The notes: generated by a model from the letters alone, not told the origin. A DNA stretch of 51,620 nucleotides from an uncultured bacterium (GCA_937995995.1 CALKIP010000027.1:1-51620), one strand, 5' to 3'; shown: positions 32,986-41,930, counted from the stretch's first letter. Made by a program: numbers and translations.

Positions 32986-34802
32986 CGAGCCCACGCGTCC
33001 ATTTCCTGATCCCCGGCTCACTCGAGCGACGGAGCGGCGGCACGATCTACGACGCGCGCATCGTCGCCGCGCTGAGAGAGCTCGGCCATGACGTCGTCGT
33101 GTATGAACTCGACGGGCGCTTCCCCGCTGCCGATGCGATCGCACGCACGGCCACGAGGCAGGTGCTCGCCCGGGTGCGGCCGGGCGAGGTCGTGGTCGTC
33201 GACGGTCTCGCACTCCCCGCACTCGACCTCTCCGCCTGGCCCATGGCCGCCACGTGCGTGCCGTTGCTGCATACGCCCGTCGGAGAGATGCGCGGCCCCT
33301 CCGAGGTGGATCGAGCTCCGCTAATCGCCAGGGAGACGGCGTGGCTGCACCGTGCGGACAGGATCGTCGTCACGAGCGTCTACAGCGCCGAGCGGCTGGT
33401 CGGGCGCGGGGTCGATGCTCGTCGGGTCGGTGTGGTGGAGCCGGGTATCGATCCAGTAACCTCCACACCCGATGGCGCCGGAGTAGCCGAGGTCCGTATC
33501 CTCGCGGTCGGCGCGGTCACGGCGGTCAAGGCGCACGACGTTCTCGTACGCGCACTGGGCCGGCTCCGCCACCTGCCGTGGCGGCTTCGAATCATCGGGA
33601 GCACGGACGAGGAGCCGGGAACGTCACGTGCGCTCATGGACGAGATCGAGCGGCTCGAGCTTGGCGACCGAGTCGAGCTTTCGGGTGAGTTGTCGCCGCA
33701 CGAGATGCCCGGTGCCTACCGCGCGGCCGATGTCTTCGTGCACTCTTCGCTCTACGAGAGCTACTGTTTGGCGCTCGCCGAGGCCGCAGCACACGGCTTG
33801 GCTCTCGTGGCGACGACCGCAGGCGCGATACCGACCACGCCCGCGGGGCGCGCGGCCGTATGCGTGCCCCCGGGCGATGCCGAGACGCTGGCACGCGCGC
33901 TCGAGCCGGTGCTGCGCGATGCTGATACGCGGCGTCGGCTCGCCATCGCGGCGCGTGAGGCGGCGGAGCGGCTGCCGACGTGGGAGGAGGCCGGCCGGCG
34001 TTTCGCCGATGAGCTGTCCGGATCGTCCGAAGCGACGTGGGCTCGCACGCGAGCCGCGGCTGGACCCGAGATCGGGGAGACGGCCAGGGTGGCGGTGTTC
34101 GAGCGGATGGCCGGCGAGTGGGATGCACTCGAGGATCCCCGCACCGAACTGGGAGCCGACGCCACCGCTCGCGTGGATTTCCTGCGCACCTTGTGCACCG
34201 CCGGGGCACGCGTCCTCGAGGTGGGGTGCGGGACCGGTGTGAACCTCGTCGGGCTCGCGGACCGGATCGACAGCGGAGTAGGCGTGGACTTCGCACCCGC
34301 AATGGTCGACCGGGCACGGGAGGCGGCGCGGCGATGCGGCGTGGACAACCTGCGTTTCGTCGTGGGCGATGCACGCTCTCTCGATTCGGTACCCGACGCC
34401 AGCGGTCCCTTCGACCTGGTCCTCCTGGCCGGCGTCCTCGAGCACATCCCCGAGCGCGGCCGGGTGCTCCGGGCGTGCAGAGAGCGGCTGGCCACCGGTG
34501 GAACGCTCGTCGTGATCATGCCTCACCCGGCCAATCCCACATTCATGTGGCGGCGCCTCGTCACCGGGCGCCCACCACGCATCTTCGTGTCGGACCTGCA
34601 CATGAGGCCGAACGAACTGGCTCGCCTGGCCCGGGCCCACGGCCTCGACCGCGTACGGGTCCACCCCCTGCCCTTCCGATCCACCTTCGACGACGACCCG
34701 CCGCGACCGGTCTGGCTCGGTCGCATCCTGCGCGGTCTCGACCGGATCCCGGCCTCGGCTACCCGGGGTGCTTTCGCGCTGGTACTGAAACGGGTGGATT
34801 GA
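32982..34802 (+). CDS. Fused GT4-type glycosyltransferase and SAM methyltransferase
   Basis: A 606-residue two-domain cytosolic protein. Residues 1-345 form a GT-B glycosyltransferase of the GT4 type: HFLIPGSLERRSGGTIYDARI, RIVVTSVYSAERLV, VVEPGID, ILAVGAVTAVKAHDVLVRAL and the donor-binding E-x7-E of ESYCLALAEAAAHGLALVAT. After a charged linker, residues about 365-606 are a class I methyltransferase with SAM motif VLEVGCGTGVNL (411-422), GVGVDFAPAMVDRA and LAGVLEHIPERGR. Coupled by ATGA to the PTPS gene, it probably glycosylates and methylates the same small molecule. The fusion is uncommon. Confidence 0.9.
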   Translation: MTSPRVHFLIPGSLERRSGGTIYDARIVAALRELGHDVVVYELDGRFPAADAIARTATRQVLARVRPGEVVVVDGLALPALDLSAWPMAATCVPLLHTPVGEMRGPSEVDRAPLIARETAWLHRADRIVVTSVYSAERLVGRGVDARRVGVVEPGIDPVTSTPDGAGVAEVRILAVGAVTAVKAHDVLVRALGRLRHLPWRLRIIGSTDEEPGTSRALMDEIERLELGDRVELSGELSPHEMPGAYRAADVFVHSSLYESYCLALAEAAAHGLALVATTAGAIPTTPAGRAAVCVPPGDAETLARALEPVLRDADTRRRLAIAAREAAERLPTWEEAGRRFADELSGSSEATWARTRAAAGPEIGETARVAVFERMAGEWDALEDPRTELGADATARVDFLRTLCTAGARVLEVGCGTGVNLVGLADRIDSGVGVDFAPAMVDRAREAARRCGVDNLRFVVGDARSLDSVPDASGPFDLVLLAGVLEHIPERGRVLRACRERLATGGTLVVIMPHPANPTFMWRRLVTGRPPRIFVSDLHMRPNELARLARAHGLDRVRVHPLPFRSTFDDDPPRPVWLGRILRGLDRIPASATRGAFALVLKRVD

Positions 34803-35083
34803 GCGCGTAGCTGGGTGCACTGGTTTCGCTCGTGCGCGGAGCGTCGGCGGTGCAAGTGCTCTCCTGCACGGGGCGGCAACGCTCCGGCGGTGCACACCCC
34901 ACCTTGTATCCCGACCCCAGAACACCGAATCTTCCTGAATCCCGAACCATGTCGGTCTACATTCGCGACCTGGATGGGCATCGCATCGAGCCGCTCCAAC
35001 CGAGCGAATTGCTCGAACAGTCCTCGCCGTGACTCAACGCATGCGGCCGTGACCCGTCCGGCGCATACCACCAGGTAAGAAGC

Positions 35084-36634
35084 ATGAGAGACGAGAACCG
35101 CACGACTGCGGAGGAGCAACTCGAGCCCGGAAGCCCTTCGCGCCCGGAACTCGAGCCGCGTCCGGAGGAGACGCTCGACCCGGCGGACTGGGAGGAGCTA
35201 CGTGCTCTGGCGCACCGCATGGTCGACGACGTCATCGACTACCACCGCGGGGTGGGTGCGCGGCCGGCGTGGCAGCCGATGCCCGATGCGGTGCGTGGCG
35301 CGCTCGGCGATCCACTCCCGGATGTCGGCCAGGGTGCCGAGCGTGCCTACGTGGACTTCCGCGAGCAGGTCCTGCCCTACCCTTTCGGCAACATCCACCC
35401 GCGCTCGTGGGGGTGGGTGAACGGGACGGGGACCACGCTCGGCGCGCTGGCCGAGATGCTCGCCGCATCCATGAACCCGAACCTCTGGGGCGGAGAGCAC
35501 GCTGCGGCGTACGTCGAGGCCCAGGTCCTCGCCTGGGCGCGGCGAATCATCGGCTTCCCGGACGAGGCGAGTGGTGTGCTGACCAGCGGTGCCTCGATGG
35601 CCAACCTGATCGGTCTCGCGGCGGCGCGGGAGGCACGGGGCGGCGATGACGTGAGCGGGCGCGGGCTGCACGCACTGCCCGAGCCACTCGTCGTCTACGG
35701 CTCCGAGCAGACGCACAACTCCGTGGACAAGGCGGCGAGCCTCCTCGGGATCGGGTGGGCGGGGTTCCGCAAGATCCCGACGGATAGTGAGTTCCGCATC
35801 GACGTCGAGGCGCTGGAAGCTGCGATCGCCGCGGACAGGGCCGCGGGCCGGCGGCCGATCTGCGTGGTCGGCAATGCGGGGACGGTCAATACCGGCGCGA
35901 TCGATGACCTGGCGCGCCTGGCCGACCTCTGTGAGCGCGAGGGGCTCTGGTTCCACGTCGACGGCGCGATCGGCGCCCTGGCCGCACTCTCGCCCGCGCT
36001 GCGCACGCAGATGCGTGGGATCGAACGCGCGGACTCCGTCGCCTTCGACCTGCACAAGTGGCTCCACGTCCCGATCGAGGCCGGGTGCGTGCTGGTGCGC
36101 CACGCCGAGTGGCACCGCCGGCCCTTCTCCCCGCCCGCGAGCTACCTCTCCTGGTTCGAGCGGGGACTCGCCTCGGGGCCGCACAACTACATGAACCTGG
36201 GACCTCAGCTCACGCGTGGGTTCCGGGCACTCAAGGTCTGGATGGTGCTGAAGGCGCACGGGACGGAGACGTACACGCGCCTCATCGAGCAGAACGTGCG
36301 TCAGGCGCGCCACCTCGAAGCACGGATCCGCGAGCACCCACGCCTCGAGCTCCTCGCGCCGGTGTCGCTCAACATCGTCGCTTTTCGCTATCGAGTGGAG
36401 GGGAGCGCAGGGGGAGCGTCGGAACTCGACGCACTCAATCGCGAACTCCTCATGCGGCTCCAGGAATCGGGCGAGGCCGTGCCGTCGGGGACTGTCGTCC
36501 GCGGCGTGTTCGCGTTGCGCGTGGCGCTCACCAACCACCGGACGCGGACCGAAGACCTCGACCGGCTAATCGATGCGGTGGTACGGACCGGCGATGCACT
36601 GGTCGAGGAGGCGCGGGTGGAGGCGGGCGCTTAG
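35084..36634 (+). CDS. Group II PLP-dependent (aromatic-amino-acid type) decarboxylase
   Basis: A 516-residue fold-type I decarboxylase. The PLP lysine is Lys325 in FDLHKWLHVPIEAG, the stacking histidine His211 in GSEQTHNSVDKAA, and the cofactor aspartate Asp293 in WFHVDGAIG. NIHPRSWGWVNGTGT and GVLTSGASMANLIGL are also typical. The substrate could be an aromatic L-amino acid, glutamate or another; sequence alone does not decide. It lies 280 bases downstream of the pteridine-type operon in the same direction, which may be meaningful because tetrahydropterins serve aromatic-amino-acid hydroxylases, but no hydroxylase gene is here. Confidence 0.9.
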   Translation: MRDENRTTAEEQLEPGSPSRPELEPRPEETLDPADWEELRALAHRMVDDVIDYHRGVGARPAWQPMPDAVRGALGDPLPDVGQGAERAYVDFREQVLPYPFGNIHPRSWGWVNGTGTTLGALAEMLAASMNPNLWGGEHAAAYVEAQVLAWARRIIGFPDEASGVLTSGASMANLIGLAAAREARGGDDVSGRGLHALPEPLVVYGSEQTHNSVDKAASLLGIGWAGFRKIPTDSEFRIDVEALEAAIAADRAAGRRPICVVGNAGTVNTGAIDDLARLADLCEREGLWFHVDGAIGALAALSPALRTQMRGIERADSVAFDLHKWLHVPIEAGCVLVRHAEWHRRPFSPPASYLSWFERGLASGPHNYMNLGPQLTRGFRALKVWMVLKAHGTETYTRLIEQNVRQARHLEARIREHPRLELLAPVSLNIVAFRYRVEGSAGGASELDALNRELLMRLQESGEAVPSGTVVRGVFALRVALTNHRTRTEDLDRLIDAVVRTGDALVEEARVEAGA

Positions 36635-36643
36635 GCGCCCGCC
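36622..36643. terminator. Bidirectional hairpin terminator overlapping the decarboxylase stop
   Basis: GGCGGGCGC-TTAG-GCGCCCGCC is a perfect 9-bp stem with the TAG stop in the loop, between the convergent decarboxylase gene and the small membrane-protein gene. Confidence 0.75.
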
Positions 36644-36646
36644 GCC

Positions 36647-37018
36647 TCAGTCCTTCTTCCGCCCTTCCTGCCCCACGAAGACGTTCAGGACCGTACTCAC
36701 CAGTCCGATCACGATCCCGCCCAGGAGCGCCGCCCAGAAACCGCTCACGGTGAAATCAATCCCGAGCGCGCCGGCCAGTGCGCCCGTCAGCCACAACATG
36801 AGCGCGTTCAGGACGAAGAGGAAGAGGCCGAGAGTCAACAGGACCAGCGGACAGGTCAGCACCACCAGGATCGGACGCACGACGGCGTTCACGATGCCGA
36901 AGACGAGTGCCACGCCAAGTAGCCCGCCGATGCCGCCCTGGTATTCGATCCCCGGCACCAGCGCCACGGCCACCCAGAGCGCCACGGCCGTGACCAGCAG
37001 TCGGATGATGAAGCCCAT
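36647..37018 (-). CDS. Phage-holin-family (superfamily IV, PF04020-type) membrane protein
   Basis: A 123-residue protein with four hydrophobic helices: FIIRLLVTAVALWVAVALV, LLGVALVFGIVNAVVRPI, LVLLTLGLFLFVLNALMLWL and FWAALLGGIVIGLVSTVL. The motif NAVVRPILVVLTCPLVLLTLGLF is diagnostic of this family, which is common in bacterial chromosomes and usually not phage-linked. Function unknown. The ATG at 37018 is preceded by a GGAGGGG-type Shine-Dalgarno. Confidence 0.9.
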   Translation of the reverse strand: MGFIIRLLVTAVALWVAVALVPGIEYQGGIGGLLGVALVFGIVNAVVRPILVVLTCPLVLLTLGLFLFVLNALMLWLTGALAGALGIDFTVSGFWAALLGGIVIGLVSTVLNVFVGQEGRKKD

Positions 37019-37229
37019 GCCCCTCCTCACATTCTCGGTTAGGCGGATGATCGGATGCACATAGCCGGGTGAGCGTGGGCTCTCCCGTGCCGCAGATGCG
37101 AAGCCCCCGCGCCACGGTAGGCTCCAGCTTCCGCCAGCCAGATTGACGCCGCAACCCCCGATGCGCAAGCGTCTCCATCTACCCTCTTGACAACCCGGAC
37201 CCGCATGGCGTACCGTGACGCCATCGTGA

Positions 37230-37244
37230 TGAGAATGAGTTTCA
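37230..37244. promoter_or_regulatory. Fur box candidate upstream of the haem-uptake operon
   Basis: TGAGAATGAGTTTCA matches the 7-1-7 Fur consensus (TGATAATnATTATCA) at 11 of 14 defined positions. A -35-like TTGACA lies upstream at 37188-37193. The HmuY-like gene starts about 90 bases downstream. Iron-dependent repression is inferred. Confidence 0.65.
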
Positions 37245-37336
37245 ATTTCATGTCGCTGTCGGCGTGGAATGCGAGAGGGGCGTGCCGGGCGGTGAGGAGC
37301 GAACCCTTGGGGTGTGTGGAGATCCGGAGGAGTCAG

Positions 37337-38383
37337 ATGCGAGTCGGGATATCGTTTCGATGTGCATGCGTCGTGACCGCGCTGATCGTGCTTACGGCGT
37401 GTGGGTCGGATGGCGACCCGGTGGGTCCAGATGTGCCGGACGTCGCCACGCTGACGGTCGATGCGTCGGAAGGCTGGGCATACGTGCGGTTGGGCGAGGA
37501 GGCGCAGCGGGTGACGGTGGGCGATCCGTCGCAGTCGGCGGACTGGGACCTCGCCTTCCACTCCACGTCGGTGATGCTGAACGGCGGCAACGCCGGGCCA
37601 GGCGGCGTGGTCGGTCACTGTCTGTGCCAGAACGCCGAGGCGAGTGATGCGGAGGTCGTGGCGATGACGGCGGCGTCGGAGCTGGACGCGTTCCTGGATG
37701 TGGGTGCCGCGGATGTCCCGACGTCGGAGGACGCGTGGATGTCGGATGCGCTGGTCCCGGTGATCGACGGCTGGTACGCGTACGATTTCGCGACGCACAC
37801 GGTCTCGGCAGCGCCCGAGGCGGTGTGGGTGGTGCGCACGGCGGAGGGCGACACGTACGCGAAGTTCCACGTGATCGGCATCGACGGCGCGACGCAAGCG
37901 AACGCTGGACGGATCACGATCGAGTATGCACTCCAGCCCGAGGCGGCCGCGTCGATGGGCGAGCCGGACACCGCGGTCGTGGATGTGAGTGGCGGCCCGG
38001 TCCATTTCGATCTGGTCATGGGCGACGAGAGCGATGGCACGGACTGGGACCTCCGCTTCGAGGGTTACACGATCCGAGTGAACGGCGGTGTCAGCGGAGG
38101 GGGTGAAGCGGGTGCGGTTGCGGCCGGTGATTCGTTCGAGGCGTTCGAGGACGCGAGCGAGATCCCGTCGACGCTCTATCGTGGCGACACGTACGGCGGC
38201 GTCTTCGATGCGCATCGGTGGTATCGCTACGACCTCGAGGGCAATCACCAGATCTGGCCCACCTACGACGTCTACCTGATCCGTCGCGGTGCCGCGGTCT
38301 ACAAGCTCCAGCTGGTGGGCTATTACGGCGAGACCGGCGACTCTCGCCAGATCACGTTCCGCTACGCCCGGGTCGAGGAGTAG
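37337..38383 (+). CDS. Two-domain HmuY-like haem-binding lipoprotein
   Basis: A 348-residue lipoprotein; the signal ends VLTAC with Cys22. The body contains two similar HmuY-type domains. The first has ADWDLAFHSTSVMLNGG, GWYAYDFATHTVSAAP and YAKFHVIGI. The second has TDWDLRFEGYTIRVNGG, RWYRYDLEGNHQIWPT and VYKLQLVGYYGE. HmuY proteins bind haem at the cell surface and hand it to a TonB receptor; the duplication is notable because classical HmuY has one domain. GGAGGAG precedes the ATG at 37337. It is followed by the receptor gene with two bases between the stop and the GTG start. Confidence 0.85.
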   Translation: MRVGISFRCACVVTALIVLTACGSDGDPVGPDVPDVATLTVDASEGWAYVRLGEEAQRVTVGDPSQSADWDLAFHSTSVMLNGGNAGPGGVVGHCLCQNAEASDAEVVAMTAASELDAFLDVGAADVPTSEDAWMSDALVPVIDGWYAYDFATHTVSAAPEAVWVVRTAEGDTYAKFHVIGIDGATQANAGRITIEYALQPEAAASMGEPDTAVVDVSGGPVHFDLVMGDESDGTDWDLRFEGYTIRVNGGVSGGGEAGAVAAGDSFEAFEDASEIPSTLYRGDTYGGVFDAHRWYRYDLEGNHQIWPTYDVYLIRRGAAVYKLQLVGYYGETGDSRQITFRYARVEE

Positions 38384-38385
38384 CG

Positions 38386-40833
38386 GTGAGCGCCGTGCGG
38401 CGCACTCCGACCAGAGCGCCACGGCGGGCCATGGCGCGGTGGGGGGATCGGGCAGTTTCGGTGTCGCGGGTGCTCCTCGCCTGCTCCGTAACGGTCCCTC
38501 TCACGCTCGTCTCTCCGGTCGCCCCGGTCGGTGCGGCGCATACCGTGTCCGCGGAAGCACGGGCGGTGTCTTTGGCGGCGCAAGAGGTGTCGCAGGAAGT
38601 GCCGGCGTCACCCGATGCGCGGGCCGCCGCGCGGTATTTGTCGGTCGTCCGTGGGCTCGTCGTCGAGGCGGGGAGTGGCCTACCGGTCGAAGGTGCCGAG
38701 ATCGTGCTGATCCCGCTCGACGTTCGGGGCGCCTCCGGTGATGCAGGTGATGAAGGACCTGCGGCGCGCGTAACGGACCGGCGGAGGTCCGGCGCGACAC
38801 CCGGATCGAACGGCGCGGCAGCGACTTCGAAATCGGCCACGACGGACGGTGTCCTCCCCGTGCCCGGCAGCCTCGCGGCGCTGAGCGGCGGCGATGGCGG
38901 CTGGCGCGTGGACCGAGTCGCGGCGGGCCGCTACCGCCTCGTGGTGCGGCACATCGGCTACGCGGAGCATGCGCGTGTGGTCGACGTCGCAGCGGGCGAG
39001 GAAGCCGTGCTGCGCGTCGTGCTCACGCCGCGGCCGCTCTCGCTCGACGCCGTGGTGGTCACGGCGTCGCGTCGCCTCGAGCGGCTCAAGGACGTCCCGG
39101 TGGCGACGGAGCTGGTGAGCCGGAGAGAGATCCAGGAGAGCGGCGCGTCGGATCTCTCCGCAGTGCTGGTCGAGCGGACGGGGATCACGCTCCAGGGCGG
39201 ACACCCCGTCGGCGCCGGCGTGATGATCCAGGGCTTCGGCTCGGAGCGCGTGCTGGTGCTGGTGGATGGGCAGCCGTTCATCGGACGTCTCTCCGGGCAG
39301 CTCGACCTCTCGCGCATTCCCACCTCGATGATCGAGCGGATCGAGGTGGTGAAAGGGCCGCAGTCGACGCTCTACGGCTCGGAGGCGATGGGAGGCGTGG
39401 TGAACGTGATCACGCGCTCGCCGGAACGCGGCGTGTGGACCGGCGGCATCGAGCTGACCGGCGGCACGAACGGCCGTCTCGACCTGGGCGCGAACCTGCT
39501 CGGCGGTGTCGGGCCGGTGGCGTACACCGTGGATGCGGGGCGTCGCACGGTCGAGCTGGTTCCGGGCAATGCGACCGAGAGCGGAGCGCTGGCCGAGCGC
39601 TGGGACGGGATGGCGAAGGCGCAGTGGCAGGCGTCGTCGTCGCTGTCGCTCTCCGCGTCCGCGCTGGTGCTGGACGAGCGGCAGCGCTGGCGGAGCGGGC
39701 AGCTCTACTACTTCGCGGACAACCGGCAGTGGGGCGCGCGGCTGGGCGCGGCGTGGACGCGTGGCGCCCACCGGCTGGTGCCGATGCTCTACGCCACGGA
39801 GTTCGAGCACCTCTCCCGGCAGGCCACAGCGCCGGAGCCGGTGGTGGGCACGGGCGAGGAGGAGTACCAGCGCCTCCTCCAGGCGGAGCTCCTCTACGGC
39901 TTCGACGGCGAGCGCTGGACCGTGGACGCGGGGGTCGAGGCACGCCGTGAGGCGATCACCTCCGAGCGGGTAGTGGGTGGCGACCGCGTGCTGCGCACCG
40001 TCGAGCCGTTCGTGCAGGCGACGCTAACGGGCGAGCGCTGGAGCGTGGTGCCGGGTGTGCGGCTCTCGTGGAGCGAGCAGTGGGGCACGCATTGGACGCC
40101 GCGGCTCGCCGCTCTCTTCCGCCCCCTGCCGAGACTCGCGCTGCGCGCCTCCGTGGGGCTCGGCTACCGCGCGCCCGGCTTCAAGGAGCTCTACATGGAG
40201 TTCCTGAACACCGGCCCCGGCTTCGGCTACCGGGTGCGGGGCAACCCGGAACTCGGCCCCGAGACATCGCGCAACGCGATGGTCGGGGTGGAGTGGACCG
40301 GTGACCGGCTCTATCTCAAGGGCCAGCTCTTCCACAACCGCTTCGACGACTTCATCGAGACCCACATCGTGGGCGACTCGAGCGGGTTCGATCTCTACAG
40401 CTACGGCAACATCGACGACGGCACGAGCCGCGGCGTGGAGCTGGAGGCCGGCGTGGCGCACGGCGGTCTTCGCCTGGAGGGCGGCTACGCCTACCTGCGC
40501 GCCGAGCGTGCCGGAACCGGCGAGGCGCTGCTCGGTCGGCCCACGCACTCGCTGCGCGGCACGGCGTCGTACGCGCTGCTGGTGGGCTTTCGCGTTTCGC
40601 TGACCGGCGTGCATACCGGCACGACGCCGGTGCGGCGGACGGAGGACGCCGTGGTCGAGCGAAACGGCTTCGCACGCTTCGACGTGCGCGCCGCACAGGC
40701 GTTGCCGTTCGGCTTCGAATTGTCGGCGGGCGCGGACAACGTGCTCGACGTCCGACCCGAGGAGTGGCCCGGCTACATGGGCCGCCAGTTCTATGTGACG
40801 CTCCAATGGCGCGGTGAGCGCGACGCCCGCTGA
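38386..40833 (+). CDS. TonB-dependent receptor, probable haem/iron uptake
   Basis: An 815-residue outer-membrane receptor. A signal segment (VLLACSVTVPLTLVSPV) is followed by a carboxypeptidase-regulatory-like domain interrupted by a low-complexity insertion (SGATPGSNGAAATSKSATT). The plug has VLVLVDGQPFIGRLSGQ and EVVKGPQSTLYGSEAMGGVVN. A full barrel ends YVTLQW plus a short basic tail. FKELYMEFLNTG and YRAPGFKE are typical of haem and vitamin B12 type receptors. The GTG at 38386 has GAGGAG upstream and is coupled to the HmuY gene. The haem substrate is inferred from the HmuY partner and Fur box. Confidence 0.9.
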   Translation: MSAVRRTPTRAPRRAMARWGDRAVSVSRVLLACSVTVPLTLVSPVAPVGAAHTVSAEARAVSLAAQEVSQEVPASPDARAAARYLSVVRGLVVEAGSGLPVEGAEIVLIPLDVRGASGDAGDEGPAARVTDRRRSGATPGSNGAAATSKSATTDGVLPVPGSLAALSGGDGGWRVDRVAAGRYRLVVRHIGYAEHARVVDVAAGEEAVLRVVLTPRPLSLDAVVVTASRRLERLKDVPVATELVSRREIQESGASDLSAVLVERTGITLQGGHPVGAGVMIQGFGSERVLVLVDGQPFIGRLSGQLDLSRIPTSMIERIEVVKGPQSTLYGSEAMGGVVNVITRSPERGVWTGGIELTGGTNGRLDLGANLLGGVGPVAYTVDAGRRTVELVPGNATESGALAERWDGMAKAQWQASSSLSLSASALVLDERQRWRSGQLYYFADNRQWGARLGAAWTRGAHRLVPMLYATEFEHLSRQATAPEPVVGTGEEEYQRLLQAELLYGFDGERWTVDAGVEARREAITSERVVGGDRVLRTVEPFVQATLTGERWSVVPGVRLSWSEQWGTHWTPRLAALFRPLPRLALRASVGLGYRAPGFKELYMEFLNTGPGFGYRVRGNPELGPETSRNAMVGVEWTGDRLYLKGQLFHNRFDDFIETHIVGDSSGFDLYSYGNIDDGTSRGVELEAGVAHGGLRLEGGYAYLRAERAGTGEALLGRPTHSLRGTASYALLVGFRVSLTGVHTGTTPVRRTEDAVVERNGFARFDVRAAQALPFGFELSAGADNVLDVRPEEWPGYMGRQFYVTLQWRGERDAR

Positions 40834-40886
40834 GCGGCGCGCGTGACGACGCCTTCGACGAACCACGAACAGGAGAAAAGAGCACG

Positions 40887-41918
40887 ATGGAGAACAGCCC
40901 CTGCCCCGCCGCCGGTTCCGGCTGCCGGACCGCATTCGCGACGCCGCCGCGCCGCGCGATCCGAGCTGTTCGCCGCCTCGGAAGCCGGCTGGCGCTCGCC
41001 CTGACGCTCGCAGCCGTTCCCGTGGCGACGGGATACGCCCAGGAGACGAAGGCGGCCGGCGTGGTCGGCACCGTCGTGATCGCGCACGGCGGCGGACCGG
41101 AGTGGAACGCCGGCGTCGAGGAGGTCGTCTCGCAGGTGCGGACGGGCGGCCCGGTCGAGGTCAGCTTCCTGATGGGCCCCGGAGCCGCGACGCACCGCTT
41201 CCAGGATGCGGTGCAGCGGCTCGTCGACGCGGGCGCGACGGAGATCGTCGTCGTGCCGGTGCTGGTCTCGAGCCACAGCGGCCACTACGACCAGCTCTAC
41301 TATCTGACCGGCGAGAGAGACGAGATCTCGGAGGTCATGCTGCACCACCTGCACATGTCGGGGATCGAGCGTTCGGACGTGGAGGTGCCGATCCGGCTCG
41401 CGAAGGCGATGGACGACTCGCCCGAGGTGGCCCGCGTCCTGGCCGAGCGTGCGCTCGCCCTGGCCGATGCTCCTGAGGAGCAGGCGCTCTTCCTGATCGG
41501 ACACGGGCCGAACTCCGCCGAGGACTACGCCGAGTGGATGGCCAACCTCCGGCCGCTGGCCGACAGCGTGCGGGCGTGGACCGGATTCCGCGATGTCCGC
41601 GTCGGGCTGGTCCGCGACGATGCGCCCGATGCGGTGCGCGCGGAGGCGGTGCGGCGCGTGCGCGAACTGATCACGCTGCAGCACGAGGTGACCGGCCGCG
41701 ACGTCGTCGTGGTCCCGATCCTCGTCTCACGCGGTAGCGTCAGCAACGAGAAGTTTCCGCGCGACCTCGCCGGGCTGCCGATCGTCTACACCGGCGACGC
41801 CCTGCTACCGCACCCGGGGTTGGCGCGCTGGATCGAGGCACGGGTGGAGCAGATGGTGCCGAGAGTGGCAAGGACGGCGTCCGGGGCCGGCGGGATGGGG
41901 CCGGCACACTCGCATTGA
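40887..41918 (+). CDS. Exported CbiX/sirohydrochlorin-chelatase-like protein, two-domain
   Basis: A 343-residue protein with two repeats of the CbiX chelatase fold. The first repeat keeps the metal-site histidines: GTVVIAHGGGPEWN (His67) and VVVPVLVSSHSGHYDQL (His130/His133). The second has FLIGHGPNSAEDY (His206), but the other histidine site is replaced (PILVSRGSVSNEK). Normal CbiX enzymes are cytosolic. Here a signal peptide (SRLALALTLAAVPVATGYAQ) predicts export to the periplasm, within a haem-uptake operon. A role in extracytoplasmic metal-tetrapyrrole handling, such as iron removal from haem, is possible but unproven. Confidence 0.87.
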   Translation: MENSPCPAAGSGCRTAFATPPRRAIRAVRRLGSRLALALTLAAVPVATGYAQETKAAGVVGTVVIAHGGGPEWNAGVEEVVSQVRTGGPVEVSFLMGPGAATHRFQDAVQRLVDAGATEIVVVPVLVSSHSGHYDQLYYLTGERDEISEVMLHHLHMSGIERSDVEVPIRLAKAMDDSPEVARVLAERALALADAPEEQALFLIGHGPNSAEDYAEWMANLRPLADSVRAWTGFRDVRVGLVRDDAPDAVRAEAVRRVRELITLQHEVTGRDVVVVPILVSRGSVSNEKFPRDLAGLPIVYTGDALLPHPGLARWIEARVEQMVPRVARTASGAGGMGPAHSH

Positions 41919-41930
41919 GGCCGTTATCGC

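Noticed and set aside
34949..35032. A 27-codon open frame (MSVYIRDLDGHRIEPLQPS...) just before the decarboxylase, considered as a small peptide gene
   Set aside because: No clear Shine-Dalgarno, no signal or repeat, and no known family. Too short to support from sequence alone.
36647..37018. Phage-holin-family protein as a sign of prophage
   Set aside because: This PF04020-type family is widespread in bacterial chromosomes, and no other phage gene is nearby.
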